From NCBI GenBank assembly GCA_045543655.1, contig JAZPXN010000015.1, positions 1 through 64,000 of the forward strand: a stretch of DNA of 64,000 nt, written 5' to 3'. The position numbers were made by a program, and so were the translations under genes. Below, piece after piece: positions 40,461 through 49,100 of the stretch (position 1 is its first letter; each line of letters begins with the position of its first letter). The notes beneath the pieces are model-generated. The model saw nothing but the letters and a program-made list of their open reading frames with translations. It did not search any database and was not told the origin of the DNA. The stretch is from RGIG995 sp045543655 (GTDB taxonomy: Bacteria > Bacillota > Clostridia > Oscillospirales > UBA644).

Positions 40461-43088
40461 TCAAATATCCTTTGCTTGCTTTGCAAGCTTGTAAAGTTCG
40501 TTCATGGCTTCGATGGGCGTGAGCAGGGTCACGTCCATTTTTTTCAGCGTTTCAATGATGGCGTCGGTATATCCCGCAGTCATAGAGATTTGCAGATCTT
40601 CTTCTTTTGCGGTCTTGACGGGGCGCTGGGCAGGCTGTGATTCCAATTCCGAAAGGATCACCTCCGCACGGCGGATAATCTCCTCGGGAACACCGGCAAG
40701 GCGGGCAACCTCAACGCCGTAACTGTCGTCGGTGCCGCCCTCAACGATCTTCCGAAGAAAAAGAATATCCTTCCCCTTCTTTTTGGCGGCGATATTGTAA
40801 TTTCGCACGCCGGACATCGTATCTTCCAGCGCAATCAACTCGTGATAATGCGTAGCAAACAGCGATTTCCCGCCAATCTTCTGGGTCGCGTATTCGACGA
40901 CGGCCCGGGCGATACTCATCCCGTCGAAGGTGGAGGTGCCGCGTCCGATCTCATCAAAGATCATGAGAGAGCGTTTTGTTGCATTCTTAACGATATAGGC
41001 CACTTCATTCATTTCCACCATAAACGTGGATTGCCCCATCGCCAGATCGTCGGAGGCGCCGACCCGGGTAAAGATCCGGTCACAGACGCCTACGGTGGCC
41101 GAGGAAGCGGGAACGAAAGAGCCGATCTGGGCCATCAGAATAATAATGGCAACCTGCCGCATATAGGTGGATTTCCCTGCCATGTTCGGCCCGGTAATAA
41201 TGGCGGTACGATGGTCTCCCCGGTCAAGATAGGTATCGTTTGGGACGAACATATCGTCTCTGAGCATCGATTCCACTACGGGATGTCTGCCGTTTTTGAT
41301 ATCGATCAAGTCGCCTTCGTTGACGTAGGGGCAGGTGTAATTGTTTTTCAACGCTACGTGCGCCAGAGACAACAGTGCATCCAACAGTGCGATGGCGTCG
41401 GCAGAACGGCGGATGCGGTCGAGTGAGTCTGCCAGTTTCTTTTTCAGTTCAGTATAAAGATCGTATTCGATCTGGACGATCTGATCGTTCGCCGTGGCAA
41501 GCTGAAGCTCAATCTCCTTCAGCTCCGGCGTAATGTAACGTTCCGCATTCACCAGCGTTCCCTTGCGGATATAATGCTCGGGGACCAGGTGAGTATTAAG
41601 CTTGGTGACTTCGAGATAATAACCGATAATCTTGTTATACCCGATCTTCAGGTTCTTAATTCCTGTTTTTTCCTTTTCGGAGGCTTCGATATTGGCAAGA
41701 ACCTGCTTGGTATTTTTCAGAAGATCCTGCAGCTCATCTAGCTTTGCGTGATAACCGGGGCGGATCATCTTCCCTTCCCGGATCAGCATCGGAGGCTCGT
41801 CTACCAGCGCAGAATCAATGCTTTCGCAAAGATCTTCCAAAGGATCAAGGTCGGAGTATATCTTCTTCAGCAAGGAAGGCTCCATGGGCTTCAGGATACG
41901 CTTGATCTCCGGAAAAACGGAAAAACTGACGCAGAGTGCCCGCATATCCCGGGGATTCAGCGTGTCGTAGACGATTTTTGTCATCAGCCGCTGAACGTCC
42001 CGTACGCTGGTAAGAAGCTCTCTCAATTCGGTGCGCTCCAGGTGAGCGTCGTAAAGCTTGCGTACCGCGTCCTGACGCCCCATGATCGAGGGGATATCCA
42101 ACAGCGGCTTTTCAAGAAATTTCCGCAATTGCCGAGCTCCCATAGCCGTTTTGGTTTTATCAAGGACTCCCAGAAGAGATCCTTGCCGTTCCTTGCTACG
42201 GAGCGTCTCTACGATTTCAAGATTACGCCAGGTAGAATAATCCAATTCCATGTATTCTCCGTCGGAAAGATAACGGAGATTTTTCATATGGGAAAGATCG
42301 CAAAGCTGAGTCTTTTGCAGATAGTCCAGCAATCCTCCGGCCGCCTTCAGATACAGTTCTCCCTCCGGAAGATTCATATCACGGACCGATTTTCCCGTTT
42401 GCTGCTCCAAGCGGCGGATACAATCCTTCAGGCGAAAGCTTTCCGGGTCTCCTTCCTTGACGGTGCATTGCCCAAGCTTCCCAAAATATTCCCGAATCAG
42501 ATGCAATTCTCCGGCAGCTTTATTTAAATAAGCCTCTTTGGGGGAATAACGGCACAGGTGAGACAACAGAGAAGGATCAGAGGATTTGAAAGCGTCGGTG
42601 AGAAAGAAGTCGCCCGTGGTAACGTCGGCGTAGCAGAAAGAAACCTTTCCCTCGTCGGCACAGATTCCCACGATATAATTATTCTTTTTTTCATCCAGCA
42701 TTGCAGGCTCGGTAACGGTGCCGGGAGTGATAACCCGGGTTACGTCACGCCCCAGAACCTCGTTGGAATTGTCCGCCTTGTTCTGTTCGCAGATGGTAAC
42801 GCTGAATCCCTTAGACACCAAACGGGAGATATAATTATCCACGCTATGGAAGGGCACCCCGCACATTGGGGCCCGCTCTTCAAGTCCGCAATCCCGTCCG
42901 GTAAGAGTCAGATCCAACTCCCGGCTGACGGTACGGGCGTCGTCAAAGAACATCTCGTAAAAATCTCCGAGACGGTACATCAGGATGCAGTCGTTATACT
43001 GCTGTTTCAGTTCAAGATACTGTCGCATCATGGGAGACAGCTTTTCAGTCTGAATTACGTCCCCATAGGCGGTGATAATCTCCGGCAT
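40461..43088 (-). CDS. mutS: DNA mismatch repair protein MutS
   Basis: The mismatch-recognising ATPase has 875 residues, the normal MutS1 length. The mismatch domain has GDFYEMF (41-47, wedge Phe and Glu). The core and clamp follow, then the ATPase with GPNMAGKSTYMRQVA (about 632), the STFMVEM segment, DEIGRGTSTFDG (about 705) and FATHYHEL (about 738). A C-terminal helix-turn-helix dimerisation part ends the protein. It is followed by mutL 23 bp downstream and preceded by ylbF. Confidence 0.97.
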   Translation of the reverse strand: MPEIITAYGDVIQTEKLSPMMRQYLELKQQYNDCILMYRLGDFYEMFFDDARTVSRELDLTLTGRDCGLEERAPMCGVPFHSVDNYISRLVSKGFSVTICEQNKADNSNEVLGRDVTRVITPGTVTEPAMLDEKKNNYIVGICADEGKVSFCYADVTTGDFFLTDAFKSSDPSLLSHLCRYSPKEAYLNKAAGELHLIREYFGKLGQCTVKEGDPESFRLKDCIRRLEQQTGKSVRDMNLPEGELYLKAAGGLLDYLQKTQLCDLSHMKNLRYLSDGEYMELDYSTWRNLEIVETLRSKERQGSLLGVLDKTKTAMGARQLRKFLEKPLLDIPSIMGRQDAVRKLYDAHLERTELRELLTSVRDVQRLMTKIVYDTLNPRDMRALCVSFSVFPEIKRILKPMEPSLLKKIYSDLDPLEDLCESIDSALVDEPPMLIREGKMIRPGYHAKLDELQDLLKNTKQVLANIEASEKEKTGIKNLKIGYNKIIGYYLEVTKLNTHLVPEHYIRKGTLVNAERYITPELKEIELQLATANDQIVQIEYDLYTELKKKLADSLDRIRRSADAIALLDALLSLAHVALKNNYTCPYVNEGDLIDIKNGRHPVVESMLRDDMFVPNDTYLDRGDHRTAIITGPNMAGKSTYMRQVAIIILMAQIGSFVPASSATVGVCDRIFTRVGASDDLAMGQSTFMVEMNEVAYIVKNATKRSLMIFDEIGRGTSTFDGMSIARAVVEYATQKIGGKSLFATHYHELIALEDTMSGVRNYNIAAKKKGKDILFLRKIVEGGTDDSYGVEVARLAGVPEEIIRRAEVILSELESQPAQRPVKTAKEEDLQISMTAGYTDAIIETLKKMDVTLLTPIEAMNELYKLAKQAKDI

Positions 43089-43125
43089 ATCGTTAACGTC
43101 CTTATCTGTGATCTATATGCTGATT

Positions 43126-43521
43126 TCAGTGGCAGCCGCCGCAGGAGGAGCAGTTTCCTCCGCAGGAATGGGGCTCTTCCCCGGTCACGTGGAAATTGAT
43201 GATCTGGTAGACCTCGTTGACGATCTCCTGCAGAGCTTCGGAAGCCTCGGAGAACTGCTTCATGACGGGGTGATTGATCACCTTGCTGTAGGATTCGTTC
43301 ATGGTGTCCCGCATTTTGTTCATGGCTTCTTCATCCTGCTCGGCAGCGTCCTTCTGCAGTTCCTGCATCAGCTGCATACGACGGAGATTGTATTCGCCGA
43401 TAAACATCTGCAGCTCGGAGTCGGTCTCCTGCAGAGCCTTCGCTTCGTTGTATTTTTTGAACTGTTCGCTAGCCTCAATTGCTTCGCCCAGTTCGTGTGC
43501 AAGCTTTTTCAGATCGTTCAT
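43126..43521 (-). CDS. YlbF (RicF)-family regulator with cysteine-rich tail
   Basis: The 131-residue helical protein is of the YlbF/YmcA type, which in Bacillus forms the RicA-RicF-RicT complex that affects RNA maturation, biofilm and sporulation. The C-terminus HSCGGNCSSCGGCH has four cysteines in a short span, matching the region that helps hold an iron-sulfur cluster in RicF. The ATG at 43521 is chosen because GAGG lies about 9 nt upstream; the ATG at 43530 overlaps that site. It lies between miaB and mutS, as in several clostridia. Conserved linkage of ylbF to mutS suggests only cotranscription. Confidence 0.88.
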   Translation of the reverse strand: MNDLKKLAHELGEAIEASEQFKKYNEAKALQETDSELQMFIGEYNLRRMQLMQELQKDAAEQDEEAMNKMRDTMNESYSKVINHPVMKQFSEASEALQEIVNEVYQIINFHVTGEEPHSCGGNCSSCGGCH

Positions 43522-43569
43522 AATTAACATCCTCGTTTCTTGTAAATTTTATTTGAATTGATTGAACGC

Positions 43570-44994
43570 TTAATCGTTACAGACCGTGCCGTACATTCCC
43601 CAGTTCAGGGCGCGGTCGATTCTTACCTTTACCTTGGTTCCTGCCGGGAGATTTCCCGGGAAATGCACTAACTTGTTGCTGTCGGTTCGACCGTTACAAA
43701 GGGTGGGGTCCTTCTCGTTTTGTCCGGTAATCAAAACCTCCAAAACCTGTCCCACCAGGCGCTGATTTGCCTGGGCGGAAAGCTCACTCTGCAGAGCCGA
43801 AAGACGGCGGTATCGGTCGTGTTTCACGTCGTCCGAAATCTGCTCCTCCATGACCGCCGCAGGGGTGCCGTTGCGGGGAGAATAGAGGAAGGTGAAAAGG
43901 CCGTCGAATCCCACTTCGCGGATCAGCGACATGGTGTCTTGAAAATCCTCTTCGGTCTCGGTTGGGAATCCGACGATGACGTCAGACGTAAAAACGACGC
44001 CCGGAATCGTATCCTTCGCCAATCGTATCAGCCGCAGATAATCTTCCCGGGTATATTTCCGGTTCATCAGCTTCAAGATCCGGTCGCTGCCGGACTGAAA
44101 AGGCAGATGGATATGGCGGCTTACGTGGGGGCACTCCGCAATGGTGCGGATAAGCTTTTCCGAAGCATCCTTGGGATGGGAGGTCATAAAGCGGATGGTA
44201 AAATCCCCTTCGATCCCGTCAATCTCCCGCAGAAGATCGGAAAAATCGTATTCAATTTCAAGGTCGTTACAATAGGAATTAACGTTCTGACCGAGCAGAG
44301 TTATCTCTTTGTACCCCTTGCGAACCAGATCGGAAACCTCTTTTAATACCAGTTTTGGGTCGCGGCTTCGCTCCCGCCCACGGACGTGGGGAACGATACA
44401 GTAAGTGCAGAAATTATTGCACCCGGACATGATCGAGACCCAGGCTCTCGTTTTATCTTCCCGTCGCAGAGGAAGACCTTCCGCAATGTTACCGTCCGAC
44501 GGATCGTTATCGAAAATTCTCCCGCCTTCCGTGACGAGCTTGTAAAAATTCTCAGGAAATCGATAGAGCGCGTGGGGACCAAACAAAAGATCCACGTGTC
44601 GGTATTTTCTGCAGATCTCCTTTGAAACGGATTTTTGTTGCATCATACAGCCGCAAAGGGCAACAACCACTTCGGGGCGTTCCCGTTTCAGTGCTGCAAG
44701 AGAGCCAACGGTGCCGTAAACCTTCTGTTCGGCGTGATCCCGGACGGCGCAGGTATTGAAAAGAATGAAATCTGCCTCTTCCGGCGATTCCGTAAAGACG
44801 AACCCCATTTCTTCCAGCATTCCGTTGATCCGTTCGGTATCGTTTTCGTTTTGCTGGCAGCCGAAGGTTTTCGTATACGCTGAGGGGACCCGCCCGGTCA
44901 TTTTTTGTTTTTCGGAAAAAATCTGCCGTAACGCGCCGATAAAATCGCGTTGGCGCTTAATTTCTTCCGGGGGAATATATTTTGATTCAGACAT
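43570..44994 (-). CDS. miaB: tRNA-2-methylthio-N6-dimethylallyladenosine synthase
   Basis: This radical-SAM methylthiotransferase turns i6A37 into ms2i6A37. The 474-residue protein has the N-terminal MTTase domain with three cluster cysteines (TFGCQQNENDTERI about 43, NTCAVRDHAEQ about 80, GCMMQQ about 115), the radical-SAM motif CNNFCTYCIVPHVRGRERSR (about 191-210) and a C-terminal TRAM domain. It heads the twelve-gene run and acts directly after MiaA of the same run. Confidence 0.97.
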   Translation of the reverse strand: MSESKYIPPEEIKRQRDFIGALRQIFSEKQKMTGRVPSAYTKTFGCQQNENDTERINGMLEEMGFVFTESPEEADFILFNTCAVRDHAEQKVYGTVGSLAALKRERPEVVVALCGCMMQQKSVSKEICRKYRHVDLLFGPHALYRFPENFYKLVTEGGRIFDNDPSDGNIAEGLPLRREDKTRAWVSIMSGCNNFCTYCIVPHVRGRERSRDPKLVLKEVSDLVRKGYKEITLLGQNVNSYCNDLEIEYDFSDLLREIDGIEGDFTIRFMTSHPKDASEKLIRTIAECPHVSRHIHLPFQSGSDRILKLMNRKYTREDYLRLIRLAKDTIPGVVFTSDVIVGFPTETEEDFQDTMSLIREVGFDGLFTFLYSPRNGTPAAVMEEQISDDVKHDRYRRLSALQSELSAQANQRLVGQVLEVLITGQNEKDPTLCNGRTDSNKLVHFPGNLPAGTKVKVRIDRALNWGMYGTVCND

Positions 44995-45106
44995 TGTCGC
45001 ACTCGTTTCTATATCATTTTAATCTATTATAATACAAATAAACGCGTTTGTAAATAAAGTTTTAATAAATTTCTAAAATAGTTAATATTTTGAACACATA
45101 TTTCGC

Positions 45107-45135
45107 TTGCAATCTTCGGTGTTCTATGTTATAAT
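45107..45135 (+). promoter_or_regulatory. Promoter of the small cysteine-rich protein gene (and pgi)
   Basis: TTGCAA (45107-45112) and TATAAT (45130-45135) are 17 bp apart, 25 bp before the ATG at 45161. Confidence 0.8.
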
Positions 45136-45160
45136 TGTAAAAAAAGGGAGGTGTTTCCGT

Positions 45161-45364
45161 ATGTTTCGCAAAAAGATCGAGCCGAACTGTTGCTACTGCA
45201 AGAACGGGAAGGAGCTCAGCGACGGCAATATCGTCTGCAAAAAATACGGATTGATCCAACCTCAGGTCGATTGCAAAAAATTCGTTTACTGTTCCCTGAA
45301 GCGGGTTCCCCGCCGTCCCGCGGCTTTACCCGAATACGACAGTTCGGATTTTTCCATCGACTGA
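45161..45364 (+). CDS. Small cysteine-rich protein
   Basis: The 67-residue protein starts MFRKKIEPNCCYCKNG. It has cysteines at 10, 11, 13, 26, 38 and 44, in a CCxC...C...CxxxxxC pattern that could bind zinc or an iron-sulfur cluster. The tail is basic then acidic. AGGGAGG lies 9 nt before the ATG. I recall similar uncharacterised small proteins in clostridial genomes. It is 47 bp upstream of pgi and probably cotranscribed with it. Confidence 0.8.
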   Translation: MFRKKIEPNCCYCKNGKELSDGNIVCKKYGLIQPQVDCKKFVYCSLKRVPRRPAALPEYDSSDFSID

Positions 45365-45411
45365 TTTTTTATAAACAAATCGTACTTGGTACGAAAGACT
45401 GGAGTTATATT

Positions 45412-46752
45412 ATGGTGTTGAAAATCAACAAACAGTACCTCAACGGCTTTATCGGCGATCAGGAGTATGCAAAAATGAAGCCCTTCGTCGCCGCCGCAGA
45501 CAAAATGCTCGTGGAAAAGAACGGCGCCGGCAACGATTTCCTCGGCTGGGTCAATCTTCCCGCTGATTATGACAAAGAAGAATTTGCCCGCATCAAGGCT
45601 GCTGCGGAAAAAATCAAGAAGGACACCGACGTTCTTCTGGTCATCGGAATCGGCGGTTCCTATCTCGGCGCCCGTGCTGCCATTGAATTCGTCAAGTCCC
45701 CCATGTATAACAACCTGAAGAGAGACGGCACTCCCGAGATCTATTTTATTGGTAATTCCATCTCCTCCACCCATATGCAGGAGGTTCTTTCTCTCTGCGA
45801 AGGCAAAGACGTCAGCGTGAACGTCATTTCCAAGTCCGGAACCACCACGGAACCCGCCCTCGCTTTCCGCGTAATGAAGGAATATCTGGAGAAGAAATAC
45901 GGCAAAGACGGCGCAAAGGGCAGGATTTACGCAACCACAGATAAGGCCCGGGGAACCCTTAAATCTCTTGCAGACAGAGAAGGCTACGAATGCTTCGTGA
46001 TTCCCGACGACGTAGGTGGCCGTTTCTCCGTCTTGACTCCCGTGGGTCTGCTTCCCATCGCCGCCGCCGGGATCGATATCGACGAACTGATGAACGGCGC
46101 CGCCGCCGCAATGAACGACTTTAAGGATCCGGATCTTGAAAAGAACGCCTGCTACGAATTTGCCGCCATTCGCAACATCCTTCTGCGGAAGGGCAAGTCC
46201 ATTGAGGTTACCGTCGGCTACGAGCCTTATCTTTGGTGCTTCGGTGAGTGGATCAAACAGCTTTACGGTGAAAGTGAAGGCAAAGACGGCAAGGGGCTCT
46301 TCCCCACCAGCATGATCTTCTCTACGGATCTTCACTCCCTCGGTCAGTATCTGCAGGAAGGGATGCGCACTATGTACGAGACCGTGCTTTGGGTCAATAA
46401 ATCCAAGCAGGATCTGATCGCAGGCGAAGACCCGGAAAATCTCGACGGTCTGAATTTCCTTGCCGGTATGGCCATGCAAGACGTCAACAAGAAGGCCTTC
46501 CAGGCGACCGCCCTCGCGCATATGGACGGCGGCGTACCTTCCGTCGTGCTCGAACTTGAAGACGCCTCCGCATACTCTCTGGGCTATCTGATCTATTTCT
46601 ATGAGAAAGCCTGCGCCATCTCCGGATATTTGCTTGGGGTCAATCCCTTCGACCAGCCCGGTGTGGAAGCATATAAAAAGAATATGTTTGCACTGCTCGG
46701 CAAGCCCGGCTACGAGGATATGAAGGCCGAACTCGAGGCTAAATTGAAATAA
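45412..46752 (+). CDS. pgi: Glucose-6-phosphate isomerase
   Basis: It interconverts glucose-6-phosphate and fructose-6-phosphate in glycolysis. The 446-residue short bacterial form has VIGIGGSYLGARAAIEFV (about 78-95), ISKSGTTTEPALAF (phosphate-binding, about 140-153), and the conserved ESEGKDGKGLFP and QYLQEGMRT segments, ending in NPFDQPGVEAYKK. The ATG at 45412 has GGAG 7 nt upstream; the reading frame is open further upstream but overlaps the small cysteine-rich gene. Confidence 0.97.
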   Translation: MVLKINKQYLNGFIGDQEYAKMKPFVAAADKMLVEKNGAGNDFLGWVNLPADYDKEEFARIKAAAEKIKKDTDVLLVIGIGGSYLGARAAIEFVKSPMYNNLKRDGTPEIYFIGNSISSTHMQEVLSLCEGKDVSVNVISKSGTTTEPALAFRVMKEYLEKKYGKDGAKGRIYATTDKARGTLKSLADREGYECFVIPDDVGGRFSVLTPVGLLPIAAAGIDIDELMNGAAAAMNDFKDPDLEKNACYEFAAIRNILLRKGKSIEVTVGYEPYLWCFGEWIKQLYGESEGKDGKGLFPTSMIFSTDLHSLGQYLQEGMRTMYETVLWVNKSKQDLIAGEDPENLDGLNFLAGMAMQDVNKKAFQATALAHMDGGVPSVVLELEDASAYSLGYLIYFYEKACAISGYLLGVNPFDQPGVEAYKKNMFALLGKPGYEDMKAELEAKLK

Positions 46753-46787
46753 TTTGTGGAATTTGACAATTTTTTTTCTTTTTCCTC

Positions 46788-46816
46788 TTGCAATCTGTAA
46801 AAAAATATGATATAAT
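46788..46816 (+). promoter_or_regulatory. Promoter of the small P-loop protein gene
   Basis: TTGCAA (46788-46793) and TATAAT (46811-46816) are 17 bp apart, about 36 bp before the ATG. Confidence 0.8.
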
Positions 46817-46851
46817 AAAATCAGCAAATAGAAAGAGGAGGATGTTCCCCT

Positions 46852-47253
46852 ATGATTAAACTTATCGTTGGACTCAAAGGAACCGGTAAAACCAAGACCC
46901 TGATCGCGGAAGCCAATGCCGCTATTGCGAAAGATCACGGTAGCGTCGTTTGCGTGGAAAAGGGCAGAAAACTGATCTATGATATCAGCCACAAAGTCCG
47001 TCTGATCAGTTCCGAAGAGTACGATATCAATACCTATGACCGTTTCTTCGGGTTTCTGTGCGGCCTGATGTCCGGCAACTACGATATTACTGATATCTAC
47101 GTTGACTCCATCACGAAGATCTGCGGTGACGACCTTGCCGCTCTCGAAAGCTTTCTTGCCGAAGTTGATCAGGTGATTCGTAACGCAAACATCACCATCA
47201 CCCTGAGCAAGGATCCGGCTGATCTGAGCGACGAATTAAAGAAATACCTTTAA
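46852..47253 (+). CDS. Small P-loop NTPase-like protein
   Basis: The 133-residue protein begins MIKLIVGLKGTGKTKTLI, with a clear Walker A motif (GLKGTGKTK, 7-15). A Walker B-like ITDIYVDSI lies at about 82-90. It is too short for a full motor ATPase; it could bind a nucleotide as a switch or with a partner. Genes like it are often labelled as ATP-binding or PilT-like in clostridia, but no pilus gene is near. GAGGAGG precedes the ATG. It is monocistronic with its own promoter and terminator, which suggests steady housekeeping expression. Confidence 0.8.
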   Translation: MIKLIVGLKGTGKTKTLIAEANAAIAKDHGSVVCVEKGRKLIYDISHKVRLISSEEYDINTYDRFFGFLCGLMSGNYDITDIYVDSITKICGDDLAALESFLAEVDQVIRNANITITLSKDPADLSDELKKYL

Positions 47254-47271
47254 TTCAATTCCGTAAAATTT

Positions 47272-47306
47272 ATGAGACTCTTCCACCGGAAGAGTCTCAT
47301 TTTTTA
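47272..47306. terminator. Bidirectional terminator between the P-loop gene and aspartate kinase
   Basis: ATGAGACTCTTCC and GGAAGAGTCTCAT form a 13-bp perfect stem with an ACC loop, followed by TTTTTT on the plus strand and a weaker T-rich stretch on the minus strand. Confidence 0.9.
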
Positions 47307-48263
47307 TCCGTTATCCGGATATAAAATATCGTGAATCTCCTGCAAAAGCTCCTTTGCAGCTTCAGAGTGAATCGGGAAAACGATTCGTCCGTCCTCCGTC
47401 GTCATCCGTGTTCCGTACCGCTCTGAGACCGCGTGCAATTCCGAGACGGTTGACGGTGATAAGTCTTCTGCCAAAACGGCGGTCACCGTTCCGGTCCCAT
47501 CCTCTTCCACCTTCATCGTCACTCCGGTCCGCTTTGGAGCGTTTGAGGACACTGACGTTCCTTCTTTGTCTGAAAATGACGTCAGAATCTCCGTTGAAAC
47601 GCAATAACGCTTTGCAAGCTCCGCAGCGCTGGGATGAAGAACCTTAGCGCCGCATTCCGCGAGCCGGATCATGGTATCCACGTGAATAGATTCAAATCGT
47701 TTTGCGTTTGGAATTTTGCGCGGATCAGCAGAATATACGCCGTCCACGTCGGTAAAGATCATGCATTTATCCGCCCTCAGAGCCGCCGCCAACGCCACGG
47801 CCGAAGTATCGGAACCGCCCCGCCCCAGGGTCATGCAATCTCCCCGGTCGTTCACGCCCTGAAAGCCGGTAATTACGACGATATTACCGCGGCGCCATTC
47901 CTTTCGAATCCGTCCCGTGTAGATACGGCGGATTTTGCCGTCCCCGTGGTTTCCTACAGCAATAATGGGAACTTGCATCCCGTTCAGGCAGACTGCAGCC
48001 CCTCCGAGCTTTTTTAAAGCGGCGGTAAGCAGCGCTGCGGAAATCTGTTCCCCCGTACAAAGCAGAGCATCGGAAGCCGCACTGGGAAAATCATCGGAGA
48101 TCTCGCGATATTTTTCCGTCAGTCGGTCGGTAGTCTTGCCTTGTGCCGATACGACGATCAACAGTTTATTGTCTCCGGAATCATTCAGAATCCGTTTTGC
48201 GACCCGAAGCAGACAATCGTTATCAGCCAAAGACGAGCCGCCGTATTTCTGTACGATTTTCAT
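47304..48263 (-). CDS. Aspartate kinase (short form)
   Basis: It phosphorylates aspartate at the head of lysine, threonine and methionine synthesis and of diaminopimelate supply. The 319-residue protein has IVQKYGGSSLADND (about 3-16), VVITGFQGVNDRGDCMTLGRGGSDTSA (about 129-155) and FTDVDGVYSADPRKIP (about 170-185). It is shorter than the usual 400-450 residues: the C-terminal regulatory part is about 80 residues, with only one ACT-like repeat. Feedback control may therefore differ. The SD sequence lies in a hairpin at 48274-48317. ruvX is 72 bp upstream. It could be cotranscribed with ruvX. Confidence 0.9.
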   Translation of the reverse strand: MKIVQKYGGSSLADNDCLLRVAKRILNDSGDNKLLIVVSAQGKTTDRLTEKYREISDDFPSAASDALLCTGEQISAALLTAALKKLGGAAVCLNGMQVPIIAVGNHGDGKIRRIYTGRIRKEWRRGNIVVITGFQGVNDRGDCMTLGRGGSDTSAVALAAALRADKCMIFTDVDGVYSADPRKIPNAKRFESIHVDTMIRLAECGAKVLHPSAAELAKRYCVSTEILTSFSDKEGTSVSSNAPKRTGVTMKVEEDGTGTVTAVLAEDLSPSTVSELHAVSERYGTRMTTEDGRIVFPIHSEAAKELLQEIHDILYPDNG

Positions 48264-48273
48264 GTATAATAAT

Positions 48274-48317
48274 ACTCCTTCCGCAATGGGACTATTCCAG
48301 TATATTGCGAAAGGAGT
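48274..48317 (-). promoter_or_regulatory. Hairpin that hides the aspartate kinase ribosome site
   Basis: In the minus-strand RNA, ACUCCUUUCGCAAU (48304-48317) pairs over all 14 positions, with one G-U, to AUUGCGGAAGGAGU (48274-48287), which contains the AAGGAG ribosome site 11 nt before the ATG. The plus-strand version would have a C-A mismatch. No T-run follows on the minus strand, so it is not a simple terminator. Confidence 0.65.
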
Positions 48318-48335
48318 TTTTTTGTGTACGTCCCG

Positions 48336-48746
48336 TTACCGCTTACCGTCCAGATATCCCTGAAGCAGAACGGCCGCGGCGGCAGCATCGATATTTTTCC
48401 GTTGTTCTTTTGCCTTAACCCCTCCGGCATGGAGCATCTGAGAGGCAATGACGGTGGTATATTTCTCATCGACGGGCTCGGCGTCAACGGAAAAACGCTG
48501 TTTCAGCTCGTCCCGGAAGCGATCAACCCGGTCGCACATTTCGCTCCTTGCCCCGTCGGTACGTCCGGGATATCCAATAATGATCTTATCCGGTTGAACC
48601 TCCTTCAGAACCTCGCCGACACCCGCCAGCAGCTTTTCGTAATTCCGGGAGGGAATTACCTTATAGGGAGACGCGATCAGCCCCGTTGGGTCGGAAACCG
48701 CGATGCCGGTGCGAGCCATGCCGTAATCGATTGCAAGAACTCTCAT
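48336..48746 (-). CDS. ruvX: RuvX/YqgF-family RNase H-like nuclease
   Basis: This RNase H-fold enzyme is proposed to resolve Holliday junctions or mature rRNA. The 136-residue protein has LAIDYGMARTGIAVSD (catalytic Asp7, 4-19), IIIGYPGRTDG (about 56-66), VDEKYTTVIA (Glu, about 92-101) and the final Asp in KNIDAAAAAVLLQ (about 118-130). AAAGGA precedes the ATG. Upstream is the acyl carrier protein gene with its own terminator; downstream is aspartate kinase. Confidence 0.94.
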   Translation of the reverse strand: MRVLAIDYGMARTGIAVSDPTGLIASPYKVIPSRNYEKLLAGVGEVLKEVQPDKIIIGYPGRTDGARSEMCDRVDRFRDELKQRFSVDAEPVDEKYTTVIASQMLHAGGVKAKEQRKNIDAAAAAVLLQGYLDGKR

Positions 48747-48763
48747 ATTCTATCCTTTCATAG

Positions 48764-48792
48764 AAAAATCCGCCGGAAGTAAACCCGGCGGA
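48764..48792 (-). terminator. Terminator of the acyl carrier protein gene
   Basis: On the minus strand UCCGCCGG and CCGGCGGA pair around an 8-nt loop and are followed by TTTTTC. Confidence 0.88.
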
Positions 48793-48804
48793 AATTTAGT
48801 GCGT

Positions 48805-49068
48805 TTACAGAAGCTTGTTCCGGATCTCAGCAATTTTTTCTTCGGGGATATTGCCTTCCATGAAAGCGGCAATATCACCCAGGGTCTTGAATTCCTGAGC
48901 AACTTCATCGGGAACGGTGACGGTAAATTCTTCTTCAATATACATGAGTAATTCCAGAACTTCCAGAGAATCCGTGCAGACGTCGGAAATCAGACTCTCT
49001 GCGGTAAGCGTATCGGCGGCAACTTCATAGCGCTGCGCAAAAATCAGTTTTACGGTATCAAGAGACAT
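48805..49068 (-). CDS. Acyl carrier protein
   Basis: The 87-residue helical protein carries 4'-phosphopantetheine on Ser34 of the CTDSLEVLEL motif and shuttles acyl chains, probably in fatty acid synthesis. The ATG at 49068 has GAGGAG 8 nt upstream; an in-frame GTG at 49077 overlaps that site. It is monocistronic, with a consensus promoter and its own terminator, and no fatty-acid synthesis genes are adjacent, so an alternative special-purpose carrier cannot be excluded. Confidence 0.93.
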   Translation of the reverse strand: MSLDTVKLIFAQRYEVAADTLTAESLISDVCTDSLEVLELLMYIEEEFTVTVPDEVAQEFKTLGDIAAFMEGNIPEEKIAEIRNKLL

Positions 49069-49100
49069 GGTATACACTCCTCAATCGATAATATGCATAT

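Noticed and set aside
45286..46992. 568-codon minus-strand frame opposite pgi
   Set aside because: It is an antisense shadow created by the codon bias of pgi; no recognisable domain.
48264..48335. Lysine riboswitch before aspartate kinase
   Set aside because: The leader is only about 70 nt and holds one hairpin, too short for the lysine aptamer.
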